33,650 bases of DNA from an uncultured Bacteroidales bacterium. GTDB lineage: Bacteria > Bacteroidota > Bacteroidia > Bacteroidales > UBA932. Where the stretch lies: assembly GCA_944326355.1 (NCBI GenBank), contig CALVDO010000023.1, forward strand, positions 1 through 33,650, given 5' to 3'. The position numbers and the translations under genes were made by a program. Shown here one piece after another: positions 24,936 to 33,292 of the stretch; position 1 is the first letter of the stretch; every line of letters begins with the position of its first letter. The notes beneath the pieces are model-generated. The model was not told the DNA's origin and searched no databases. It was given only the letters and a program-made list of their open reading frames with translations.

Positions 24936-25769
24936 ATGATAAACAGTCGGCTTATGAATCTTTTTGATTTGTCAGGCAAAGTCATGGTGATGACGGGGGC
25001 CTGCGGAATATTGGGGACAGGCATTGTGAAATATTTTGCCGCTCAGGGAGTGAAGGTCGTACTGCTCGATCTGGAAAGGGCTGCGGAGACCGGCGAGAAG
25101 ATTGTCGCTGAGATCAAGGCGGGCGGGGGAGAGGCCTGCTTTCTGCCTACGGATGTGCTCGACAAGGCGGTTCTCGAGTCCAACCATGAGGAAGTAGTCA
25201 GACGATATGGCAGAGTCGATATTCTCATGAATGCGGCAGGCGGCAACATGGCTGCGGCTACCGTACCGCCGGACAAGACCATCTTTGATCTTGATGTTGA
25301 CGCAGTGAAGAAGGTGACCGAACTCAACCTTTTCGGCACTGTCATACCGACGATGGTCTTTGCGAGGACTATGGCTGAGCAGAAGGCCGGCTCCATTATC
25401 AATTTCGCGAGCGAGTCGGCACTTCGTCCTCTGACCCGTGTGGCCGGGTATGGAGTTGCTAAGGCGGCTGTGGCCAACTGGACGAAATACCTGTGCGCAG
25501 AGCTCGCCATGAAGTTCGGGGAGGGGCTTAGGGTCAATGCTATAGCGCCTGGATTCCTGCTCACCAATCAGAACAGGGCTCTGCTCACCAATCCTGACGG
25601 GAGTCTGACTCAGAGGTCGCATACCATTCTGGCGCACACGCCGATAGGCAGATTCCTCGAGCCTGAGGAGCTCCTCGGCACTCTCCACTGGCTTGCCTCC
25701 GATGCGTCCAGAGCCGTTACGGGTACTGTCGCCGTGGTGGACGGAGGTTTCGACGCCTTCTCGATCTGA
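24936..25769 (+). CDS. SDR oxidoreductase, probable D-mannonate/fructuronate reductase
   Basis: This is a 277-residue short-chain dehydrogenase. The Rossmann nucleotide site is TGACGILGTG near the N-terminus, followed by an acidic residue after strand 2 (VVLLDLERA, favouring NAD), NAAGG, the Ser region INFASESA, the catalytic YGVAKAA pair (Tyr172/Lys176) and a C-terminal VTGTVAVVDGGFDAFSI. SDR proteins of this type next to uxuA commonly interconvert D-fructuronate and D-mannonate, replacing the classical UxuB; this assignment rests on the neighbour. ATG 24936 is used, but ATG 24954 (MNLFDLSGKV) fits the family N-terminus better and may be the true start. The gene follows the PUL terminator, so it is probably a separate unit with uxuA. 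Confidence 0.8.
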   Translation: MINSRLMNLFDLSGKVMVMTGACGILGTGIVKYFAAQGVKVVLLDLERAAETGEKIVAEIKAGGGEACFLPTDVLDKAVLESNHEEVVRRYGRVDILMNAAGGNMAAATVPPDKTIFDLDVDAVKKVTELNLFGTVIPTMVFARTMAEQKAGSIINFASESALRPLTRVAGYGVAKAAVANWTKYLCAELAMKFGEGLRVNAIAPGFLLTNQNRALLTNPDGSLTQRSHTILAHTPIGRFLEPEELLGTLHWLASDASRAVTGTVAVVDGGFDAFSI

Positions 25770-25840
25770 GGCAGCTGCGGCTTCGGCATCATTTTGATCT
25801 GAGGCTGCTGCTTCGGCAACATCCCGATCTGAGGCTGAGG
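25763..25840 (+). repeat. Short tandem repeat overlapping the SDR stop codon
   Basis: Three imperfect copies begin at 25763, 25796 and 25826, each starting GATCTGAGGC. The first two continue with GCTGC, CTTCGGCA and CAT; the third is partial. The first copy contains the last codons and TGA of the SDR gene, so the 3' end of the gene appears duplicated into the gap before uxuA. Confidence 0.7.
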
Positions 25841-25895
25841 AAAAGGTATATATTCTATTTTAAATTTAAAGAAGATTGATTCTATTGATTTCACT

Positions 25896-27077
25896 ATGTA
25901 TCTGATGAAGGAAAGCTGGCGGTGGTACGGCCCGAATGACCCTGTCAGTCTGAGCTATATAAAGCAGGCGGGCGTGACGGACATCGTTCATGCCCTGCAC
26001 CATATCCCGAATGGGGAAGTCTGGCCGGTTGAGGAGATCCGCGCCAGACAGAGGATGATTTCTGACGCTGGACTTGTGTGGAGCGTCGTCGAAAGCGTCC
26101 CGGTCCATGAGCACATAAAGACTCAGACTGGAGATTTCATGAGATATGTCGACAACTATAAGCAGTCGCTCCGCAATCTCGCCGAATGCGGGATAAGATG
26201 CGTCACCTACAATTTCATGCCGGTGCTGGACTGGACGAGGACGGATCTGTCATACGAAATGCCGGACGGCTCACGCGCCCTCCGTTTCGAGAGGGATGCT
26301 TTTATGGCGTTCGACCTCCATATTCTGAAGAGAAAAGGCGCTGAGGCTGAATACACCGACGAGGAGAAGGCTCGTGCCGAGGCTCGTTTCAGTAAGATGG
26401 ATGCCGCTGAGATTGAAAAGCTTACGAGAAATATGATAGCCGGTCTTCCGGGAAGCGAGGAGAGTTTCACTCTTGACCAGTTCCGCGAGGCTCTTGCCCG
26501 CTATGACGGCATCGATGCGGAGAAGCTGCGCTCCAATCTGATCTTCTTCCTCAAGGAGATATGCCCTGTGGCTGACGAATGCGGGGTGGAGATGGTCATC
26601 CATCCTGACGACCCGCCTTACCCGATTCTCGGACTGCCGAGGATTCTTTCTACTGCCGGAGACTTCAGGAAGCTCATTGAGGCTGTTCCGAATGCGTCGA
26701 ACGGACTGTGTCTCTGTACCGGCTCCTTCGGCGTGCGTCCGGACAACGACCTCGTGTCCATGATGTATGAGTTCGGCGACCGTGTCGGCTTTGTGCATCT
26801 GCGCAGCACGAAGAGGGACGGTCAGGGCAATTTCTGCGAGGCGGATCATCTTGCCGGAGATGTCGACATGTACGGCATGATGAAGGCTCTTTTAGAAGTG
26901 CAGCAGCGCCGCAAGGTGTCGATTCCCGTGCGCCCGGACCACGGCCATCAGATGTGCGACGACCTCGGCCGCAGATCCAACCCCGGCTATTCGTATTATG
27001 GCCGTATGCGCGGACTTGCCGAGCTGCGCGGCCTTCAGATGGGGATAGCCCGCGGCATGGCCGACGAAAGAAAGTAG
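25896..27077 (+). CDS. uxuA: Mannonate dehydratase
   Basis: This 393-residue enzyme dehydrates D-mannonate to 2-keto-3-deoxy-D-gluconate in hexuronate breakdown. The family is clear from [33 protein letters not shown], the [17 protein letters not shown] block, and the metal-site segments [45 protein letters not shown] and [15 protein letters not shown]. Length is normal for UxuA. ATG 25896 is used; an in-frame ATG at 25905 (MKESWRW) is nearly as good. The gene lies 126 bases after the SDR gene, separated by a small tandem repeat. Later pathway enzymes (KDG kinase and aldolase) are not in the window. The link to the mannan PUL is positional only. Confidence 0.96.
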   Translation: MYLMKESWRWYGPNDPVSLSYIKQAGVTDIVHALHHIPNGEVWPVEEIRARQRMISDAGLVWSVVESVPVHEHIKTQTGDFMRYVDNYKQSLRNLAECGIRCVTYNFMPVLDWTRTDLSYEMPDGSRALRFERDAFMAFDLHILKRKGAEAEYTDEEKARAEARFSKMDAAEIEKLTRNMIAGLPGSEESFTLDQFREALARYDGIDAEKLRSNLIFFLKEICPVADECGVEMVIHPDDPPYPILGLPRILSTAGDFRKLIEAVPNASNGLCLCTGSFGVRPDNDLVSMMYEFGDRVGFVHLRSTKRDGQGNFCEADHLAGDVDMYGMMKALLEVQQRRKVSIPVRPDHGHQMCDDLGRRSNPGYSYYGRMRGLAELRGLQMGIARGMADERK

Positions 27078-27095
27078 CGGCCGCCGTCAGATGAT

Positions 27096-27148
27096 GATGC
27101 CTTGACCACCTGAGGCTCCGCATTGGAAGCCGACGTGGTCAAGGCATC
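27096..27148. repeat. Long inverted repeat between convergent uxuA and yqeY
   Basis: GATGCCTTGACCAC (27096-27109) is perfectly complementary to GTGGTCAAGGCATC (27135-27148). The 25-base centre can form an inner GGCTCC/GGAAGCC stem with a bulge. A second hairpin, TCCCGG/CCGGGA (27179-27184 / 27192-27197), follows. Neither has a T-tract, so intrinsic termination is uncertain. The convergent setting suggests a terminator or transcript-end stabiliser. Confidence 0.55.
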
Positions 27149-27219
27149 TGTCGTATGTTCGTCATGTGCATCGCTCAGTCCCGGACTGGAGCCGGGATGC
27201 AGGGCTTGCAGGGGCGGAG

Positions 27220-27669
27220 TCAGGCGAGAAGCCTTTTGACGATAGTGGAAATGAGCTTCCCGTCGGCCTGTCCGGCGAGACGCTTTGTGGCGGTGCCCAT
27301 CACCTTGCCCATGTCGGACGGCTTGCTCGCCCCGACTTCGGCGATGATTTTCCTGAGCTCCTCCTCCACTTCATCCTCACTCAGCTGCTTAGGAAGGTAG
27401 ACTTCCATTGCGGCCGCTTCGGCGAGTTCGTTCTCTGCAAGTTCGGGCCTGTTCTGCTGCGAATAGATCTCTGCGCTTTCTTTGCGCTGCTTTACAAGTT
27501 TCCCGATTATCTTGACGATGTCCGCGTCAGTGACCTCTCCGTTGCCTCCTTCCGAAGTCTTGGCGAGAAGAATTGCCGCCTTGATGCCTCTGAGTGCCGC
27601 AAGACGCACAGTCTCATGTGCCTTCATGGCGGCCATCATGTCCGCCTGAATCTGTTTTTCAAGTCCCAT
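27220..27669 (-). CDS. yqeY: GatB/YqeY domain protein
   Basis: This 149-residue protein matches the YqeY family: MGLEKQIQADMMAAMKAHET, LAALRGIKAAI, EIYSQQNRPELAENELAEAA, YLPKQLSEDEVEEELRKII and SDMGKVMGTATKRLAGQADG. The family shares the helical C-terminal domain of the GatB subunit of tRNA amidotransferase, which contacts tRNA; the function of stand-alone YqeY is not settled. Length is normal. It is the last minus-strand gene of the housekeeping cluster, 119 bases after the guanylyltransferase gene, so it may also have its own promoter. Confidence 0.93.
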   Translation of the reverse strand: MGLEKQIQADMMAAMKAHETVRLAALRGIKAAILLAKTSEGGNGEVTDADIVKIIGKLVKQRKESAEIYSQQNRPELAENELAEAAAMEVYLPKQLSEDEVEEELRKIIAEVGASKPSDMGKVMGTATKRLAGQADGKLISTIVKRLLA

Positions 27670-27788
27670 TTCCTAGTTGTCTTTATTTCTGTTTTTCCTT
27701 ATTCAGTCTTTCGTTTCAGTCCGTAGACCGGTTTCGGTGACCCTGTCGTCTGTCGACTCCTGCTTTCTGAAACCCTTAAAGCCGTCCG

Positions 27789-28886
27789 TCATCTGAAGTC
27801 CTCAAAGTCGGGCATGGCGATGCCGGCGATGAAGTCCTTGAACTTCTTGTCCTCCTTAGGGCAGATGAGGAGCACGTCGTCAGTGTCTATCACCATGAAA
27901 TTGTCAAGCCCGCTTATGGCTATGAGCTTATCCTTTTTCTTGGAATAGACGAGCAGCCTGCTGTTTCCGTCTGATAGCTTCTCCCCGGAGATGAAGGCGT
28001 TGCCCTTGTTGTCCTTGTCCGGGTAATGGCTGTACAGGGCTTCCCAGTTGCCTATGTCGGCCCAGCCGAATTTTGCCGGATATATCCATGCCCGGTCCGT
28101 CTTTTCCATCACTCCATAGTCAATCGAGATTCTGATGCAGTCCGAGTATGCCCTTGTCACGAACTCCTGTTCCATAGGCGTGCCAAGCACGCTTTCCCAG
28201 CCGGCGAAGAGTCTGGTGACTTCCGGAAGATGCTTTTCGAGCTCATTGCGGATTGTGGCTGCGTTCCATGCGAAGATACCTGCGTTCCAGAAGAATTCGC
28301 CGCTGTCGATGAATACCTTTGCAAGGGCGGGATCCGGCTTCTCGGTGAAAGTCTTGACCGGCATGGGCATCTCCTTCTCATAGGCCGCCTTCCCTCCGAC
28401 GGCCTGAATATAGCCGTAGTTCGGGTCCGGTTTCGTAGGCCTGATGCCGAGGGTCATGAGCACATCGTTTCCTGAGGCATAGTCGAGCGCGTCCTCTATG
28501 GTCTTTCTGAATTTCTCTTCATCCATTATGAGGTGGTCGGCAGGAGATACGACCATCGTCGCCTTCGGGTCGCGCTTCAGGAGAGTGTATGTGGCGTAGG
28601 CTATGCAGGGTGCGGTGTCCCGTCCGTAGGGCTCGGACAGAAGATTCTCCTGAGGGATTTCCGGTATCTGCTCCCTTACCAGACCAGTGTATCTCGCAGT
28701 CGTCACCACAAGTATGTTTTCGGGCGGGAATATGCCGGAAAATCTTTCGTAAGTATATCTGAGAAAGGTCTTTCCGGTGCCGGCCATGTCAAGAAACTGT
28801 TTCGGCCGCGCCGTACGGCTTACCGGCCAGAATCTTGTGCCTGCTCCGCCGGCCATTATAACGCAATAATAATTTCTGTTGTCCAT
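27789..28886 (-). CDS. manC: Mannose-1-phosphate guanylyltransferase
   Basis: This 365-residue nucleotidyltransferase makes GDP-mannose from mannose-1-phosphate and GTP. The N-terminal signature is VIMAGGAGTRFWPVSRTARP followed by KQFLDM. Other family segments are EPYGRDTAPCIAYAT, VVSPADHLIMD, GYIQAVGGK, VKTFTEKPDPALAKVFIDSG and FWNAGIFAW. The protein ends with the beta-helix-like portion and lacks a fused phosphomannose isomerase domain, so it is the single-function form. It lies 36 bases after yraN in the minus-strand cluster. It could use mannose released by the PUL after phosphorylation, but the same gene is needed for normal surface-glycan synthesis, so proximity may be chance. Confidence 0.94.
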   Translation of the reverse strand: MDNRNYYCVIMAGGAGTRFWPVSRTARPKQFLDMAGTGKTFLRYTYERFSGIFPPENILVVTTARYTGLVREQIPEIPQENLLSEPYGRDTAPCIAYATYTLLKRDPKATMVVSPADHLIMDEEKFRKTIEDALDYASGNDVLMTLGIRPTKPDPNYGYIQAVGGKAAYEKEMPMPVKTFTEKPDPALAKVFIDSGEFFWNAGIFAWNAATIRNELEKHLPEVTRLFAGWESVLGTPMEQEFVTRAYSDCIRISIDYGVMEKTDRAWIYPAKFGWADIGNWEALYSHYPDKDNKGNAFISGEKLSDGNSRLLVYSKKKDKLIAISGLDNFMVIDTDDVLLICPKEDKKFKDFIAGIAMPDFEDFR

Positions 28887-28922
28887 TATTTATATGTGGT
28901 TTTCGTTTCTTATCCTGTCATT

Positions 28923-29276
28923 TCATCTGATTGGGATGAAGGCCTCGGGGAGATATCTTATCTCCGTGCGCTGTCCGTCAAATGTCACTGACGCGACATC
29001 GAACGAGCATTCCATATCCTCCAGCCCCTTCACGCGCAGATATCCTTCGGCGGCCCTGACCATGCGCCTGCGTTTCGTCGCGTTGACGCTCTCCTCAGGC
29101 TCCGCCTGCATCGGTGTCCTGCGGCTCTTCACTTCGACAAAATGTATACCATTCGCATCCATCGTCACCAGGTCCAGCTCCAGGTGTCCGTACCTCCAGT
29201 TGCGGTCCAGAACGGTATGTCCTTCCTCAATCAGAAACCGGCACACGAGGTCTTCTCCGTGCCGGCCGATCTTCAT
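28923..29276 (-). CDS. yraN: YraN/UPF0102 family nuclease-fold protein
   Basis: This 117-residue protein is of the YraN (UPF0102) family, which has a restriction-endonuclease-like fold. The signature includes IGRHGEDLVCRFLIEEGHTV, DRNWRYGHLELDLVTMD and HFVEVKSRR, giving the Asp and ExK set of that fold. ATG 29276 (MKIGRHGEDL) is chosen because the family starts just before GxxGE and because it gives an ATGA overlap (29273-29276) with the preceding gene's stop. An in-frame ATG at 29306 would add ten residues. In other bacteria yraN often sits near genes for translation or DNA processing. The cellular role is not established. Confidence 0.9.
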   Translation of the reverse strand: MKIGRHGEDLVCRFLIEEGHTVLDRNWRYGHLELDLVTMDANGIHFVEVKSRRTPMQAEPEESVNATKRRRMVRAAEGYLRVKGLEDMECSFDVASVTFDGQRTEIRYLPEAFIPIR

Positions 29277-29752
29277 CTCCTGTCCCGTATTCTTTCTATT
29301 CTCCATCCCTGTTCCTCTCTCCTCAGTTCAGCCGTCTTCTCTTTGGGGACCTGTCCCCCGATTCCGGACGACAGTTCATATTCAACTCTCATTTTCCCGT
29401 CGCCGTCCTTAGCCTTTCCTGAGACGGAGACCTTCATGCCGCTCAGCATGGCCGATGCCGCTGTGAGCACGGCCGAGTCCTTTTCCATGCACTCTTCCCA
29501 TTCGCCTCTGAATCTCTCTATATAGCCGTGCATCCCTTCGGTGCAGAGACTCTCGGCCTCTTCCCAGCGTCCGGCCGCCATCATGCGGTGAAATTCCGCG
29601 ACGGTAGCCTCCGCGTCGGCTCCCGGCTCTCCTCCGCTTTTGTCCGCCTGTCCCGAGAATGCCCATATCAGCACTCCCACAAGCACGAGGATCAGCACCG
29701 GAGATGCTTTCATCGCAATTTTTGCCGCAGCTTTTTTCGTCGTATCCTTCAT
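29273..29752 (-). CDS. Small membrane-anchored protein, unknown function
   Basis: This is a 159-residue protein with a basic N-terminus (MKDTTKKAAAKIAMK), one hydrophobic segment at about 17-33 (SPVLILVLVGVLIWAF) and an acidic linker (GGEPGADAEATVAEF). A C-terminal alpha/beta region includes HRMMAAGRWEEAESLC and EKTAELRREEQGWRIERIRD. The pattern of a helical pair followed by a twisted sheet resembles the NTF2/DUF4878-like proteins of Bacteroidetes, but I do not identify a family with confidence. The domain would face the periplasm. Its stop overlaps the yraN start by ATGA, implying coupled translation, and mutS2 ends 69 bases upstream. Confidence 0.78.
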   Translation of the reverse strand: MKDTTKKAAAKIAMKASPVLILVLVGVLIWAFSGQADKSGGEPGADAEATVAEFHRMMAAGRWEEAESLCTEGMHGYIERFRGEWEECMEKDSAVLTAASAMLSGMKVSVSGKAKDGDGKMRVEYELSSGIGGQVPKEKTAELRREEQGWRIERIRDRR

Positions 29753-29821
29753 AATTAATATGGTAATCCGATATTACTTATGGTCATAAAGTGTTTTGTC
29801 ATCCGGCCCCGGCTTCCGCCG

Positions 29822-32398
29822 TCATTCAAATTTCACCACGGTCACTCCCGAGCCTCCGAACTGGATGTGCTCATCGGTTGCGGAGACCACTCCCGGCGTG
29901 GCGCGGAGAAATTTCTGAATCTCCTCTCTGAGAGCCCCCGTGCCCTTGCCGTGGATGATTCTGACGCTCGGCACTCCGAGCATTATGGCGTCGTCTATGT
30001 ATCTCATCACCTTCTCTATGGCGTCGTTGACCCTTTCTCCGCGCACGTCGAGCTCAAGGCTGAAGTTCAGCTTCCTTTCGGAGATGGATTCGTCAATGCG
30101 TATCGTCGGCGTCTTCCTTTCCGTGCCCCTGACGGCTTCCTTATATTCGTTTGAGGATATTCTCTCCACCTTGTCGGGCGACATCTTGCTGCTTATGTTG
30201 CCGATGTTGATAGTGACAGACCGGGCCGACACCTTGGACACCTCGCCGACCATCCCGTTGCTCTTCACCCGCACTTTCTCGCCGACGGTCAGAGGGGCGT
30301 TCCTTATGGCCTCAAGTCTCTGCTGCTCCTCCTGCTCCTGCTGAAGCATCTTCCGCGTCTGTTCGTCCGCGCGACGGATTCTTCTCTGTCTCTCCCTTTC
30401 GCGTCTGGCGTCTATCTGCCTGATCTTACGCTCGATATATTCATCCTTCTCCTTCTGCGCCTGCTCCTTGCTCTGGGTGAGGGCCGATACGAAGCTCTGA
30501 AGCTCCTTCCTGGCCTCCTTCGTGGCCTCCTTCTCCGCCTGGGTCTCCTTTATGACCCTTATGGTGTTCTCGACCTTCCTGTTGGCGGCTTCCACGATGC
30601 TCTGGGCCTCTTTCCGGGCCTGGTCGATGATTTCCTTCCTCGTATTGCGGATGTCGAGGAGCTCCTTCTGGTATTTGTCGGTGATGCTTTCGAGCGTCTT
30701 GTCGGTGTTCTTTATCCTGGCAAGCTTTTCCTCGAGAATCTTCTTGTTGCGGGCTATCCTTCGGAGATTCCGCTCTATCCCGACAAACTCTTCCCCGGCT
30801 CTGGATTCAGCGTCCCTGATGATGCTCTCCGGCAGACCCATCTTCCTCGCGAGCTCAAAGGCGAACGAGTTGCCAGGCAGGCCGATCTCAAGCTTGAACA
30901 GCGGTGCTATGTTCTTGACGTCGAAAAGCATGGCTCCGTTTATGACACCGTTGTCCCCGCTCGAGGCATATAGCTTCAGGTTGGTATAGTGAGTGGTAAT
31001 GACTCCGTAGACACCTTTTGAGTCGAGCTCGCTGAGTATGGCTTCAGCTATGGCTCCTCCCGCCGCAGGCTCGGTGCCTGAGCCGAATTCGTCGATCAGC
31101 ACGAGCGTCTTTCCGTCCGCGTTCAGCACCATGTCCTTCATGTTGGCGAGGAACGAGCTGTATGTGCTCAGGTCATTCTCAAGCGACTGGTCATCCCCTA
31201 TGTCCACCATTATCCGGTCGAACACGGTCATTTCCGAAGTCTCCGAGGTAGGGATCAGCATACCCCACTGAAACATATATTGAAGCAGTCCCACTGTCTT
31301 GAGACACACGGATTTGCCCCCGGCGTTCGGCCCTGAGATCAACAGGATGCGCTTGGCGGGAGTGAGAGTGACGGTGAGCGGGACTATCTCCTTCTTCTCC
31401 TTCTTCAGCGCCTTCTCCAGAAGCGGATGCCGCGCCTTTCTGAGATTGAGCTCGTGCCCTGTCGAGATGACCGGCATTCCTGCGATCATGTCCAGAGCGG
31501 TCTGCGCCTTGGCCATCAGGAAGTCCATCTCCCCGAGGTATTCCGCCGCCGAGACCAGATCCGGAAGATACGGGCGGAGGAAGTCGCTGAATTCCAGTAG
31601 AATCCTCAGTATCTCCCGACTCTCGGCAAATTTCAGTTCCTTGATCTGATTGTCAAGCTCCACTATTTCCGCGGGCTCGATGAAGGCAGTCTTTCCTGAG
31701 GATGACTCGTCGTAGATGAAGCCCGGGATCTTCTTCTTGTTTGCGGCCGACACGGGTATGAGCATCTTCCCGTCCCTCACCGAGACTCCGGCGTCCCCGT
31801 CCACGAGCCCCTCCTCCTGCGCTTTTCTCAGTATCGAGCTGATTCGCCTCGATATGGTCCCCTCTTTGTCCTTCAGGCTTCTCCGTATCTCGAGGAGCGC
31901 GTCGGAGGCGGTGTCCCTGACTTCTCCGAATCTGTCCAGAATCAGCCCTATCCTTCTCTGCACTTCCGGGAATCGCATGACCGGGGCGCTCATCCTCTTG
32001 AGGTTGGGGTACACCTCATCCTTTATGTCCTCGAAGAAGGCCGTGACCTTGCCCAGGGTCTCAAGCATCGTCTTGAGCTTCCGCAGCGAAAGTATGTCGA
32101 TGGCCGCCGACGACTTCATCAGCGGTACAAGAAAGTCGATGCAGTCTATGTAGCCTCCCGTCGGAAAGCTCTCTTCAAACATAAGTATCAGCCTCATCTC
32201 GTCCGTGAGAAGAAGCCGTTTCCTTATTTCCGTCTCGTTCGTGCTGAATGCCTCCTCCGCCGCTCTCGAGGCCGCGTATTCCGTGGCGCAGCGGTCGGAA
32301 ATCATCTTGCGTATCCTGTCGAATCCAAGTTTCTGCTCCAGTCTGGAGTCCGTTCCGTGTATTGTCCCGGAGTCTGTTCCGTGCGTTTCCTCTTCCAT
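29822..32398 (-). CDS. mutS2: MutS2 family ATPase with Smr nuclease domain
   Basis: This is an 858-residue MutS2. The N-terminal core and lever regions (about 15-330) lack the mismatch-reading domain of MutS1. The ATPase has Walker A GPNAGGKS (Lys362), DRIMVDIGDDQSLENDLSTY and Walker B TLVLIDEFGSGTEP. A very charged coiled coil follows (about 515-670, with RRERERQRRIRRADEQ), then a KOW-like segment and a C-terminal Smr domain with LDVRGERV and IIHGKGTGALR. MutS2 proteins suppress recombination and, in Bacillus, rescue collided ribosomes; which applies here is unknown. The extreme N-terminus holds a small duplication, HGTDSGTI/HGTDSRL. The gene starts 21 bases after the cdaA stop, so it is likely co-transcribed. 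Confidence 0.96.
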   Translation of the reverse strand: MEEETHGTDSGTIHGTDSRLEQKLGFDRIRKMISDRCATEYAASRAAEEAFSTNETEIRKRLLLTDEMRLILMFEESFPTGGYIDCIDFLVPLMKSSAAIDILSLRKLKTMLETLGKVTAFFEDIKDEVYPNLKRMSAPVMRFPEVQRRIGLILDRFGEVRDTASDALLEIRRSLKDKEGTISRRISSILRKAQEEGLVDGDAGVSVRDGKMLIPVSAANKKKIPGFIYDESSSGKTAFIEPAEIVELDNQIKELKFAESREILRILLEFSDFLRPYLPDLVSAAEYLGEMDFLMAKAQTALDMIAGMPVISTGHELNLRKARHPLLEKALKKEKKEIVPLTVTLTPAKRILLISGPNAGGKSVCLKTVGLLQYMFQWGMLIPTSETSEMTVFDRIMVDIGDDQSLENDLSTYSSFLANMKDMVLNADGKTLVLIDEFGSGTEPAAGGAIAEAILSELDSKGVYGVITTHYTNLKLYASSGDNGVINGAMLFDVKNIAPLFKLEIGLPGNSFAFELARKMGLPESIIRDAESRAGEEFVGIERNLRRIARNKKILEEKLARIKNTDKTLESITDKYQKELLDIRNTRKEIIDQARKEAQSIVEAANRKVENTIRVIKETQAEKEATKEARKELQSFVSALTQSKEQAQKEKDEYIERKIRQIDARRERERQRRIRRADEQTRKMLQQEQEEQQRLEAIRNAPLTVGEKVRVKSNGMVGEVSKVSARSVTINIGNISSKMSPDKVERISSNEYKEAVRGTERKTPTIRIDESISERKLNFSLELDVRGERVNDAIEKVMRYIDDAIMLGVPSVRIIHGKGTGALREEIQKFLRATPGVVSATDEHIQFGGSGVTVVKFE

Positions 32399-32419
32399 GT
32401 CTGTCCCTTCGGTCTTTCT

Positions 32420-33256
32420 TTATGCGGTCTTCTCCGTATCCTGTCTCTTCCCCTCGTCCGGCTGTTCCATAGAGCTGCCGAGCAGGAGCTTCAGTTCGTT
32501 GATGTTCTTTATGGGAGTGACGTTGCCTCCTCTGACGAACGAGATTCTCCCGGTCTCTTCCGACACCACGATCACGTCGGCGTCCGACTCCTCGGATATG
32601 CCGATGGCCGCCTTGTGCCTCATTCCGAAGCTCGGCGGAATGTTGACCCGCTCTGTTATCGGGAGAGTGCATCTGGCCGCCACTATCTTTCCCCCGTTGA
32701 TGATGACCGCTCCGTCATGAAGCGGGGAATTTTTGAAAAAGAGGTTCATTATCAGCCTCCTGCTTATGTCGGCGTTGATGGTGTCCCCCGTCCCGATGAT
32801 GTCTTCGAGGGTGTCGGCGTGCGGGAGCACGATCAGGGCTCCGGTCTTCGCCTCCGACATGCTCTTGCACGCTTCAGCTATTTCGTTGACGCTGGTGCTG
32901 TCCATCTTGGAGTCGCTGCCGCCGAAGAGCCTGCCGAGAAATGCCTTCCCCTTCGTGGCCATCTTGTAGCGGCTTCCGAAGCTGATCAGAAACCTCCTTA
33001 TCTCCGGCTGGAAGATGACGATGAGCGCCACCACTCCCACGTCGAGCACCGTGCCCATTATGGCGGACATGAGCCTCATGTCCAGGGCGTCGACAACCAC
33101 CCTGAATACATACAGAGAAATGATCGCCGCGAAGATGCTCATCGCTGACGACCCCCGTATCCATTTGAATACCTGATATATGATGAATGCCACGAGGATG
33201 ATGTCAAGCACATCCATCAGTGACAGGTTCAGAAATCCGAATAATGCAAGAACCAT
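32420..33256 (-). CDS. cdaA: CdaA-type diadenylate cyclase (c-di-AMP synthase)
   Basis: This 278-residue membrane enzyme condenses two ATP to c-di-AMP. Three hydrophobic helices occupy about 1-85 (MDVLDIILVAFIIYQVFKWI, SIFAAIISLYVFRVVVDAL, VLDVGVVALIVIFQPEIR), typical of CdaA. The DAC domain follows: GALIVLPHADTLEDIIGTGD, NLFFKNSPLHDGAVIINGG (DGA motif), ARCTLPIT, and FGMRHKAAIGISEESDADVI, where the usual RHR motif reads RHK. The C-terminus ends in a charged tail (EQPDEGKRQDTEKTA). It heads the minus-strand cluster and faces rplC divergently. c-di-AMP commonly regulates osmolyte transport and cell-wall balance; local targets are not visible. Confidence 0.94.
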   Translation of the reverse strand: MVLALFGFLNLSLMDVLDIILVAFIIYQVFKWIRGSSAMSIFAAIISLYVFRVVVDALDMRLMSAIMGTVLDVGVVALIVIFQPEIRRFLISFGSRYKMATKGKAFLGRLFGGSDSKMDSTSVNEIAEACKSMSEAKTGALIVLPHADTLEDIIGTGDTINADISRRLIMNLFFKNSPLHDGAVIINGGKIVAARCTLPITERVNIPPSFGMRHKAAIGISEESDADVIVVSEETGRISFVRGGNVTPIKNINELKLLLGSSMEQPDEGKRQDTEKTA

Positions 33257-33284
33257 CTGCAGTCCCCCGTTTCCTATCCGAGCG

Positions 33285-33292
33285 CAAATATA
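33285..33292 (-). promoter_or_regulatory. Candidate -7 box for the cdaA-mutS2 cluster
   Basis: Read on the minus strand this is TATATTTG, an exact TAnnTTTG match, 28 bases before the cdaA start at 33256. A -33 element is not obvious. Confidence 0.45.

Noticed and set aside
25610..25894. Minus-strand frame with repeated PQI/MLPK-like peptides
   Set aside because: The peptide repeat is the antisense reading of the tandem DNA repeat at 25763-25840 and the SDR 3' end, with no start signal or homology seen.
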